A stretch of 64,000 nt of DNA, from assembly GCA_003602415.1 (NCBI GenBank), contig QQSK01000003.1, forward strand, positions 263,469 to 327,468, written 5' to 3'. The DNA comes from Candidatus Poseidoniales archaeon (GTDB lineage Archaea; Thermoplasmatota; Poseidoniia; Poseidoniales; Poseidoniaceae). The notes below the pieces were generated by a model. That model saw only the letters and a list, made by a program, of their open reading frames with translations, did no database searches and had not been told where the DNA came from. Shown here piece after piece: positions 9,507 through 17,836 of the stretch. Each line of letters opens with the position of its first letter. The first letter of the stretch is position 1. The translations under genes and the position numbers were made by a program.

Positions 9507-11186
9507 GTGCTTGTACTAGTAGGGTTACTCATGCGAAGAGCAATTTTGCTGGCATTGATTGTTTTGTTAAGCCAACCTTTAGCAAGTGCGACAGACATTT
9601 CAGAGAATACTGATGAAAATTCAAATGGAATTCTTGATGGTGACTACACCGTCAAAGATGGAGCCACATGGACTATATCTGGAGATTATGATGTCGAAGA
9701 AGGGACCACAATTTTAGTTGAGGAAGGCGCTACTATGATTGTTTCTGGTTCGATGAATGCATCATCTCCTCCACAATTGAATTTGGCAGAAACTGCCAAT
9801 ATCTCAGTTCCTGTTGGATACTTGGGAGAATCTGGATTGCTGAGAATTTATTTCGCTGAAGAAGTTCTGTATGGAATTACAATTGAAATTAATAACGATA
9901 CTACTGAGAATTGGATTGGAACACAATTTGATTGGACTGGCGACATGGATGTCGAGAATATTATTGTTAACATTACTACTAATGTTTTCCAAGTATCTTC
10001 TATCAGTAGCATTACACTCTCCCCAGATGGAGCAACTCCCGAATCTCGAGCAGCTGACGAACTTTCAGGAAATGGAACATCGTTAGTTATTCCAGATAGG
10101 AATAATGCTTGGAGTATCGATGTTCAAGGGACCCTTATGGTAACAGGCTCGATCTTTGGTGCTGGAATTACCTGTCATGGAACTTGCACTCTAGATGGAG
10201 CTCAAATGAGCAGCACAGGACCAATTGAAGTATACGGCTCAATCTCGGTTACAGACTCATCCCTACTTGGCGGAGTCACGGATGAAGACATCATCGTTTG
10301 GGATGATGCAAGCATAGTGTGGGAAAACTCAGTGGGAACTGGAGGAGTTACTGACAACTGGGTGAACATTCTTACTACCCGAACATTAGGTGTTCAAAAT
10401 GGATATGTAGTATTCTATGGATATGACATGGGCTATGATGCTATAGGAACATCACCGCTAGCCGATAACAATACATTCACCCCTGAAAATCAAGGTGACA
10501 ATACAATTGAAATTGCACCAAATGAAAGAGCCAGGATGGTACGTTGGCAAGATGGCAATGGAGTTGTTCATGAAGAAAGTGCAAGTGGAATGGTTGTACT
10601 ATCTACTCCTTGGGGAGATTATGAGCATCAAATCAATGACTTACCAAAGGTAAATCATTTCGAAGTTACTCTAGATTTGCCTAAGTTAAACTTTGATAGT
10701 CTGATTGAGAGTGATGATGAAAACAATGTTGATTCTAGATTAGGAGTCATGGCTACTGTTAGCAATAGTGGAAATGCTGCGGCTAACTTCCTCATTGACT
10801 GTACGTCCAATGGAAGCGATGCTAATGTTGGAGTAACTGTTTCACACGCAATCGAGGCTGGAGAAACAAAGGAGATTCCTATGAATTGGGATTCAGCATA
10901 TGAGGGAGATTTTGTTCTTGAGTGTAGTATATTCGTACCTTATCACTTTGAAGGATATGAAGTGGTAACCTCGGGTACTGCGACCACAGGTTCGGTTAGC
11001 TGGAGCATAGAGGAAGACAATTCAACAAACTTAGTAATCCCAATTTCAATTGGAGCAGGGTTGGCGATTATTGGATTCGTGATAGTCTCAAGAAAGATGA
11101 TGCAGAAAGAATTGTTGAAAGAACACCTTGAAGAAATTGCTGGCAAAGTCCAAACAGTTGGTGAAGAAGTTGGAGAAATCGAATAA
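9507..11186 (+). CDS. Signal-peptide surface protein with C-terminal TM anchor and short cytoplasmic tail, function unknown
   Basis: 559-aa ORF with N-terminal hydrophobic signal (MRRAILLALIVLLSQPLASA), beta-rich body and C-terminal TM (LVIPISIGAGLAIIGFVIV). Start is likely ATG 9531 rather than GTG 9507. Confidence 0.75.
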   Translation: MLVLVGLLMRRAILLALIVLLSQPLASATDISENTDENSNGILDGDYTVKDGATWTISGDYDVEEGTTILVEEGATMIVSGSMNASSPPQLNLAETANISVPVGYLGESGLLRIYFAEEVLYGITIEINNDTTENWIGTQFDWTGDMDVENIIVNITTNVFQVSSISSITLSPDGATPESRAADELSGNGTSLVIPDRNNAWSIDVQGTLMVTGSIFGAGITCHGTCTLDGAQMSSTGPIEVYGSISVTDSSLLGGVTDEDIIVWDDASIVWENSVGTGGVTDNWVNILTTRTLGVQNGYVVFYGYDMGYDAIGTSPLADNNTFTPENQGDNTIEIAPNERARMVRWQDGNGVVHEESASGMVVLSTPWGDYEHQINDLPKVNHFEVTLDLPKLNFDSLIESDDENNVDSRLGVMATVSNSGNAAANFLIDCTSNGSDANVGVTVSHAIEAGETKEIPMNWDSAYEGDFVLECSIFVPYHFEGYEVVTSGTATTGSVSWSIEEDNSTNLVIPISIGAGLAIIGFVIVSRKMMQKELLKEHLEEIAGKVQTVGEEVGEIE

Positions 11187-11191
11187 CGCAA

Positions 11192-11401
11192 TCAGTTTCT
11201 GACTACCTTGCGAACTCTAAGGTACATTACCTGTCCATTGACAACTTTCTGTACCCTGCCGTCATCCAATCTACGAGATCTTGTGGACGGCGTATTTGAG
11301 GTATTTCTCCTTTTAGCCCTTAGCGAAGAATTACTTCTACGTCTAGGGTTAACCTTTGCAGTTGCAGCACCGCCAGAGTCGTCAAATGACCAATCGACCA
11401 T
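11192..11401 (-). CDS. Small basic protein, unknown
   Basis: 69-aa ORF rich in Arg/Lys/Ser filling the gap between two larger genes. A TATA-like TTTATA lies upstream on the minus strand. Confidence 0.5.
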   Translation of the reverse strand: MVDWSFDDSGGAATAKVNPRRRSNSSLRAKRRNTSNTPSTRSRRLDDGRVQKVVNGQVMYLRVRKVVRN

Positions 11402-11453
11402 ACCATAACATCTACGGTTGTGGTATAAACCGTTGTTTCGCGTTACCTGCTAA

Positions 11454-12635
11454 TCAGCAAGCAGTTGCAGGTTCATCATCTGCAGTATCTGAGTCTGCTT
11501 CGTTAGACTCCCAAGAGAAAGATATCTGAGAATCCGTGGAGACAAATGTTTCGCCATGTTCGTTGACAACAGTAACTTCGAATGTATAGCAACCGTCTCC
11601 GTTGTAGAAATCAGAACGATCCAGGTACCCTTGACCGTCTAAGGAGACCCAATCGTAAAGGAATTCTCCGAGTCCATTGACTATTCCTTCGTCGGCCGAA
11701 ATTGTGTCATAGGAATATGTTGACCCGCCTTTTACAACAACATCAGCGGTCCAGTCTGAAGCCATTGGTTTAGGAGCAGTTCCTGTGAAATAGCCATGAT
11801 TAAAGTCAAATGAGGCACCAGAGGTACCCATTCCCAGAATCATCTGTGTGGTGATCCCTACATAATTCCTGGAGCCATCACTTTCGGTCTCGAAAACTTC
11901 AGTAACTCGAACATATGCAGTATCGACTTCTCTGTTCATAATCGAATCAAAAGTCATTGAATCTTCTCCACCTTCTGAAGTAACTTTAATTTCATATTCC
12001 ACAAGTTCATTGCCATTCATATCTTCTGCATTACCCTTCCAAAAGTCATCAAGGTCAACGGAATGGCTACCTCTGTCGATATTGATTGTTGCATCATGTG
12101 AATATTCTACTTTGCCATCTACTAAAACTTCGATAGTGTAGTCCATGCCCTTAGGTCCGTAGAATGATAGGTCGATTTCATCATCATCTCCATCATATTC
12201 AATGTTTGAGATTGTTACAGCTGTATCTGAGGCACTGAAAATTGCAATACCAGCAAAGATACCTGTCAGCACCAAAAATGCAACGCCACTTGCAACTAAT
12301 TTAGTTGTATCAAATTCCTTTATTTTCAATTCCTGGCCGTTGAATGCCAACCAGCAAATAATTACTGCAGGAACTAATATATCATCAAGAGTAAAACCTT
12401 CAAACAAAACGATTGTATCAATGAAGAACACAATAATCATAGTTAGCAAAAATCCGAACACAGCACCTAGTTGGAATTTCAATTGTGTAGCATTAATGCC
12501 ACTTCCATCTGAAACTGTGGCTTCGGTCAGTATTGCGTCTGATTGATCTTTGATTTCAGCCCTAATCTCTGATGTTTCAGATTCTTTTGCGGTTTCATTT
12601 GCCTTGTCAAGTAGTCCACTCATTTTAATCACCAA
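11454..12635 (-). CDS. Membrane protein with N-terminal TM segments and extracellular beta-rich domain, unknown
   Basis: 393-aa ORF with hydrophobic segments (FGFLLTMIIVFFIDTIVLF, ILVPAVIICWLAF, LVASGVAFLVLTGIFAGIAIF) followed by an acidic domain. Confidence 0.75.
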   Translation of the reverse strand: MVIKMSGLLDKANETAKESETSEIRAEIKDQSDAILTEATVSDGSGINATQLKFQLGAVFGFLLTMIIVFFIDTIVLFEGFTLDDILVPAVIICWLAFNGQELKIKEFDTTKLVASGVAFLVLTGIFAGIAIFSASDTAVTISNIEYDGDDDEIDLSFYGPKGMDYTIEVLVDGKVEYSHDATINIDRGSHSVDLDDFWKGNAEDMNGNELVEYEIKVTSEGGEDSMTFDSIMNREVDTAYVRVTEVFETESDGSRNYVGITTQMILGMGTSGASFDFNHGYFTGTAPKPMASDWTADVVVKGGSTYSYDTISADEGIVNGLGEFLYDWVSLDGQGYLDRSDFYNGDGCYTFEVTVVNEHGETFVSTDSQISFSWESNEADSDTADDEPATAC

Positions 12636-12722
12636 GGTTGTTGCAATAAGTACACGCTAAGCGCTTCGTTATCAATACAACCCCTCCACGGGGTCAGATA
12701 TGTATCATTTGGTATGTTGATT

Positions 12723-13676
12723 TTACAGACCGGGGGCGGCTTCCCGCCATTCCGCATCTTCGTCATCATCATCATCCATGTTTCTTCTAGCGATTACTGC
12801 TGCTGCCATTCCAAGCATTGCTAGGGAAGGAATCAGCTCGAAACCTGGTAGGTAGACACCACGGACATAGATGGTAACCATCTGTGCCATTGAGTTACAT
12901 CCACTGGTTTCATATCGGCAAGAGAATTCAGAAATTGCTTCGAATTCAAGAGTGTGGTATTCGTCAGTCCATCCTTGGTTCTTAGGAGTCCTTACCATTA
13001 CACGGACCTTCATAGGAGCTGCCATACCATCAATTTCAACCGAAACCAATGGGATGGAGATTTGGAATCCTTTCTCCTCTAACTTGTCACGTGATTCATC
13101 GGTAACTCCGACCTTGAACTTGTCAGCCCAATTTCCTTGGTTGTACACCTTGAACTCGAAATTGTGATCGGTCTTAGGAGACAACTGTAGGAACGGTTCT
13201 GTTGCTTCAACCTGTAGACGGCTAAACTGTAGAATGTTGATAATCATTTGAACTTGTGATTCGGCAATGTTTGGTGGAGGTGCACCATTTGCTTCAACAA
13301 CTGTTGCTGTTACAATCAAGTTGCGTCCAGACATTGTCATTCTCTGATCTGCTCTAACTGTAGTCTGGAATTCAGACTCGGCGTTAGGACCAAGAGAAAT
13401 TGTACCTGGTGCTGCAACTACTAATCCATCAGCAGAAACCTGAATCTGGATTCTTTCAGCGTAGGTGTTTGGATTGGTAACCTTACAGTTAGCGAAACCG
13501 GTTAGAGTTGCACCAGGATATACCGGTACGTCAACAGCACCACTAGGGTTAGGTGACAAACACTGCAAGTCAACCGCCGGAACAGAGACCTGAGCCGCTG
13601 CTGGTGTTGCGATAACTAGGGTGCTTGCCAAGTATACTGCAAGTAGGAACAAAGAACGTCGTAGAGCCTTCATCAT
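12723..13676 (-). CDS. Secreted/membrane-anchored surface protein, unknown
   Basis: Signal peptide MMKALRRSLFLLAVYLASTLVIATPAAAQ, beta-rich body, C-terminal TM and acidic tail NMDDDDDEDAEW. The ORF track start (13763) is upstream; the signal peptide places the start at 13676 or 13673. Confidence 0.75.
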   Translation of the reverse strand: MMKALRRSLFLLAVYLASTLVIATPAAAQVSVPAVDLQCLSPNPSGAVDVPVYPGATLTGFANCKVTNPNTYAERIQIQVSADGLVVAAPGTISLGPNAESEFQTTVRADQRMTMSGRNLIVTATVVEANGAPPPNIAESQVQMIINILQFSRLQVEATEPFLQLSPKTDHNFEFKVYNQGNWADKFKVGVTDESRDKLEEKGFQISIPLVSVEIDGMAAPMKVRVMVRTPKNQGWTDEYHTLEFEAISEFSCRYETSGCNSMAQMVTIYVRGVYLPGFELIPSLAMLGMAAAVIARRNMDDDDDEDAEWREAAPGL

Positions 13677-13818
13677 ATCACCTATGCACGACCCACCTTC
13701 TCGACCCTCATAACCATTTTGGGAACTTGCCTTGACTAAAAGGGAAACAGCGTTGCTTTTCAAATACGGGACATGTTGATAAGATTAGGCTTTGTGGAAG
13801 GGCCATCAGAGGGATTCC

Positions 13819-14262
13819 ATGAGTGAAGAAATTTGGATTGAAGCAGAAGCACATTGTGACGGACCATGTGGGGTATACGACCCTGCAAGCGCAAGAGTCG
13901 CTGGAGAAGCGGTACAGTCGATGACTAAGAAAATGCTAGCACTAGCATCAAACCATGGCGATGACTCTAATTCTGCAGCATACATCAACACTATGAGCAG
14001 ATATGCAGCGATTAAGGAAGAAGAAGCTCAGAAGTGCAAGGACGAATTACTGGTTCTTTGGACTGATTTCTTCAAGCCACAACATCTCGAAGCAAACCCT
14101 GATCTTCACGACACATTCTGGCAGGCTGCAAAACTTTGCTCTGCTTGTAAGGTAGAAGTTTCCGCTGACCATGCTCAAGAATTGATGGACGCAATCGAGT
14201 CTATCCACAACATGTTCTGGTCGGTAAAGGGCCGTGAAGTCCCATGGATTCGCGCATCTTGA
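13819..14262 (+). CDS. sodN: Nickel-type superoxide dismutase precursor (NiSOD)
   Basis: Ni-hook HCDGPCGVYDPASARVAGEAV after a short leader MSEEIWIEAEA (His codon at 13852-13854). It aligns to the NiSOD N-terminal pattern H-C-x-x-P-C-G-x-Y-D-P-A. Start at 13819 is preceded by GAGGG. Confidence 0.92.
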   Translation: MSEEIWIEAEAHCDGPCGVYDPASARVAGEAVQSMTKKMLALASNHGDDSNSAAYINTMSRYAAIKEEEAQKCKDELLVLWTDFFKPQHLEANPDLHDTFWQAAKLCSACKVEVSADHAQELMDAIESIHNMFWSVKGREVPWIRAS

Positions 14263-14534
14263 AAGTTGTAATCAAGGGCGACTCGATGTGGCCCACGTAC
14301 AATGATGGCGACATTATTGAGTGTCAACCAGTTGAAGATTGTGAAATTAATTTATCATCGGTTGTGATTTTTGAACACCCTTTCAAAACCAACACTACTT
14401 GTGTTAAACGAGTCAAGAAAATTGATGGCGACAGAATTTTTGTTGAAGGAGATAATCCAGACCCTTTAGCAAGCGAAGATTCGCATAATTTCGGATGGCT
14501 AAATATCAACCAAATAATAGCAATTCAGAAGTGA
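14244..14534 (+). CDS. sodX: NiSOD maturation protease, S26/S24 signal-peptidase-like
   Basis: VVIKGDSMWPTYNDGDIIECQP (Ser motif GDSM.PT) and VKRVKKIDGDRIFVEGDNP (Lys motif). Overlaps the sodN 3' end by 19 bp. Confidence 0.85.
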   Translation: MDSRILKVVIKGDSMWPTYNDGDIIECQPVEDCEINLSSVVIFEHPFKTNTTCVKRVKKIDGDRIFVEGDNPDPLASEDSHNFGWLNINQIIAIQK

Positions 14535-14538
14535 AAGT

Positions 14539-14611
14539 GGACCCGGAGGGACTTGAACCCACGACCGCCCGGTTATGAGCCGGGAGCTCCAACCAACTAA
14601 GCTACAGGTCC
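14539..14611 (-). tRNA. tRNA with CAU anticodon (Met or Ile2)
   Basis: Reverse strand reads GGACCTGTAGCTTAGTTGGTTGGAGCTCCCGGCTCATAACCGGGCGGTCGTGGGTTCAAGTCCCTCCGGGTCC. It has a 7-bp acceptor stem (one G-U), TTCAAGTC T-loop and anticodon CAT. No CCA is encoded. Confidence 0.93.
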
Positions 14612-14624
14612 GTAGCAATCACCC

Positions 14625-15941
14625 TCAAGAGGTTGGTAGTCTTGACTGTGATGGTTTGATTGCTTCTCTTGCAACAAACTCACACTTGTCTCTGACATCC
14701 TCCGGGATGAATATCAAAGCCTGCTCCGATGGAAGTGAAAGGCTTCGAATTAGAGGTGAATGCTCGATGACGTCTCGACCATCTTCGAGCATTATTCCCT
14801 GACTGTAGGGCATGTATCCTTTTTTGCGGATACTGGCAGTTATGATGTCTTCTTTAGAATAGCCTGCTTCTTCAACGATAGGCAATAATTTAGGAATAAC
14901 ATTGGAACTCATTTCAGCGTCTAATTCTCCAATTCGAATAGATTTGTGATAATCTCTTCGTGAAACTAATCTCCTAGCATATCCAGACAAAACCGAATCT
15001 TCATTGTCAGCCCAATCCATCAAAATACCGTTGATGTCGGCATCCGTCAACCTGACATACTCGTGAACTGATAGTTCCTCATTGCACAACATATTCATCA
15101 ATGGTTTACTCAAACTCAGTTTACCGGAATTCGCTAATTCCTTTGCTCGAGATAGTACTCTGACCAAATACTCTTGAGTCAATTGATTTACCTTGTGAAA
15201 GTAGACCTGATTGTATAGGTGATATCTAGTTACTAGGTATGCCTCAATTGCAGGTAGGCCCCATTGTTTAGCATACAAATGTCCGTCTTCATCTACACGT
15301 AACGCCCTGATTACTCTAGCAGAATCAAATCCACCAATTTGTGCCCCTGAATTGGCTTGATCTCTAATCATGTAATCCATTCTGTCAACATCTAATTGAC
15401 TACTAACAATCTCTTTGAGGAATGGGGCGATTTCTTGGCCATCATGCTCAGATCTTCCAGCATATAGTGCAAATAATCTGCCTGTTCTCTCGACCCCCAA
15501 GACTTCACGAATTGCAATTCCAATTTCTGTTTCTTCAGATTCGAGCATCATTCTGCCCCAATCTTCGTGACTGTGGAATGTCGCAAACACCTTATCTGTT
15601 TCAAGAAGATGAGAAAAGGGTGGATGGCCGATGTCATGAAGCAATGCTGCAATAGAAACCAGTTCAGCATCTTCTTCAGAAATAATTCCGGGTTGAACTT
15701 CAGCGAGATGCTCACATAGCACTCTAGCTAGGTGATACGCACCTAAACTATGTGAAAATCTGTTATGGGTTGCTGCCGGGAAAACATAGTGACAAGTTGC
15801 CAACTGCTGTATATTTCGAAGTCTTTGAAACTCACGAGTATCAATTAGACGAGCTATGTGAGAAGGCACAAAGATATCGCGATGAATCTCATCACGAATC
15901 ACACGGTCCCTCATGGTGGTCGCTCTCACATCTAATATCAA
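14625..15941 (-). CDS. HD-domain phosphohydrolase (SAMHD1/dNTPase-like)
   Basis: FPAATHNRFSHSLGAYHLARVL and IAALLHDIGHPPFSHLLE (H..HD) motifs, DRMDYMIRD. Confidence 0.85.
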   Translation of the reverse strand: MILDVRATTMRDRVIRDEIHRDIFVPSHIARLIDTREFQRLRNIQQLATCHYVFPAATHNRFSHSLGAYHLARVLCEHLAEVQPGIISEEDAELVSIAALLHDIGHPPFSHLLETDKVFATFHSHEDWGRMMLESEETEIGIAIREVLGVERTGRLFALYAGRSEHDGQEIAPFLKEIVSSQLDVDRMDYMIRDQANSGAQIGGFDSARVIRALRVDEDGHLYAKQWGLPAIEAYLVTRYHLYNQVYFHKVNQLTQEYLVRVLSRAKELANSGKLSLSKPLMNMLCNEELSVHEYVRLTDADINGILMDWADNEDSVLSGYARRLVSRRDYHKSIRIGELDAEMSSNVIPKLLPIVEEAGYSKEDIITASIRKKGYMPYSQGIMLEDGRDVIEHSPLIRSLSLPSEQALIFIPEDVRDKCEFVAREAIKPSQSRLPTS

Positions 15942-15989
15942 GTCCTTTCCCTACGCAAGGGCTATTCAACTAGAGGCTTTGGACGGGTC

Positions 15990-17822
15990 ATGAGCGAGAG
16001 TGCACAGTTGGATGACAGTGACTCAAAAAAAGACGATGTGGAAGAACTTGTTTCTGAAGCAAATATGGAGATGGATGTCGATTCTGTTTTTGAAACATAT
16101 GATGCTAATACCGATGGAAAGATAGAGCACAGCGAATATGTTGCAGTACACAAAGCCGAAGTAGAAAATGGAGGATTTTCTGCATTTGTTGACCGCCTAT
16201 TGGATGACAGTCCTGAACTTCGCGGACAGAGATTATGGGTTATGTTTGCCCTTTCAGTTCTTCTTGTTGCGGCAATGAATGCTTACGCAATGGTTAGAGA
16301 ACCTGAATTGGTTCTAATCGAAGACTTAGTTGAACATACAAACGAAGTGGTTTCTGTTGAAGGAGTAGTAATTTCTTGGGTTGAAGACCCATATTCATCA
16401 GGAGATAATCGCGTTGATATCATCATTGAAGATGAAACTGGTGTTGCTGAACTGAGGTGGTACAGATATGGAGACATTCCAATGTTGGGTACAACGGTAA
16501 CTGCAACTGGTGATGTAATAGAATATGAAGGCCGAATCTGGATGCAAGCATTAGGTGGCGGAGCACTGTCATGGGATGATTCAGATACTCCGGAAGCGTT
16601 AGAAATTGGAATTTCAACTATAGCCGCTAATCCTGAAGATTATTTGGGACAAACATTCACCATTACAGGATATCTTTCAAAATCTGTAAATCCTGACTCA
16701 ACATTTACTGCTCTGTACTTAGGAGATCATCCAGAGTATGGAAATAGCGAACACCAAATGAGATTGGTTATTCATTCTGCTCCAGGTCAATGGCTGGAAT
16801 CTGGTCAGAAGGTCGAGGTTACTGCTGTTGTTCAATATGAGCAACGAGAACTACGATGGTCCATTCACACTCAAGGCCCAGAAGTAAGAGTTGTTCGAAC
16901 TCATGACCCTGTGCCTACTGAAATCGGTTGGTCTAATTATGAATCATGGTCTTATTCTTCCAACAACTTAGTGAAATTGGTAGGTAAGATAAGCCAAGAT
17001 AATGTGTTGTCAGAAGATGAAACATTGTCAGTTTGCCTAATCAATGCAGGAGACACTTCTGCAATCGATGGTCAAACCAAATCCATTACTGGCAGACTAT
17101 CATGGTCCAATTCCAAAGGAATGTGGTGTATTGATGTTGGAAGTAATATTGAGGCAGGTTTAGGTGATGTATTGGGCGCTGAAGATATGTTAAACCAAAT
17201 TGCCAGCAACCCAGAAGCAAGTTTAGAGCATTCTGAGAATGGAACTCAATTCAACATTACAGGAGTTATTTCTGGTTCAACCTTGATGAAGAATGATGAA
17301 GATACAAAGGTCATTATTGCTAATGCACCATACCCTAATACTCTAACCAAATTTGATGCATATATCCCATTGGGTATGCTTTCTGGTTGGCTTGAAGATG
17401 GACAAGAAGTTGCTGCAACTGTAACAGTTACTTGGAATGCAAACCCTCCTGAACTTCAGTTAAATGTTGTAAATATCAACCTGATTGGAAATACTCCTGC
17501 CCCTAATACATATGACTTGACAGAAGGTCCTCCTGAGTTTTATGACCTTAACAAAATTACAAGCATAACAGGAAACCTAGTCATAATTGATAACCAAACC
17601 TACTTGCAAAAAGAAGGTGGAGAACAGAAAATACAAATCAATGTGAAGTCCAACTCGATCTACGAAAGTAATTCTCAAAATGAAGGTAAGACTCTGAAGT
17701 GGACTGGACGATTAATCGAAGTTGCAGATGATGTGACATTGGCCCATATTTACGTATTAGACGAGGCTGACATTACTGACGAAAACGGCAATGGAATTGC
17801 TGATGATGCTGAAGATGTCTGA
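15990..17822 (+). CDS. Membrane protein with N-terminal EF-hand and extracellular OB-fold-like repeats
   Basis: EF-hand loop DANTDGKIEHSE, a single TM (LWVMFALSVLLVAAMNAYAM), then repeated VSVEGVV..I.V.DETG..ELRWY and FTITGYL..-type modules. Confidence 0.7.
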   Translation: MSESAQLDDSDSKKDDVEELVSEANMEMDVDSVFETYDANTDGKIEHSEYVAVHKAEVENGGFSAFVDRLLDDSPELRGQRLWVMFALSVLLVAAMNAYAMVREPELVLIEDLVEHTNEVVSVEGVVISWVEDPYSSGDNRVDIIIEDETGVAELRWYRYGDIPMLGTTVTATGDVIEYEGRIWMQALGGGALSWDDSDTPEALEIGISTIAANPEDYLGQTFTITGYLSKSVNPDSTFTALYLGDHPEYGNSEHQMRLVIHSAPGQWLESGQKVEVTAVVQYEQRELRWSIHTQGPEVRVVRTHDPVPTEIGWSNYESWSYSSNNLVKLVGKISQDNVLSEDETLSVCLINAGDTSAIDGQTKSITGRLSWSNSKGMWCIDVGSNIEAGLGDVLGAEDMLNQIASNPEASLEHSENGTQFNITGVISGSTLMKNDEDTKVIIANAPYPNTLTKFDAYIPLGMLSGWLEDGQEVAATVTVTWNANPPELQLNVVNINLIGNTPAPNTYDLTEGPPEFYDLNKITSITGNLVIIDNQTYLQKEGGEQKIQINVKSNSIYESNSQNEGKTLKWTGRLIEVADDVTLAHIYVLDEADITDENGNGIADDAEDV

Positions 17823-17836
17823 TAGGAGGGATTAGC

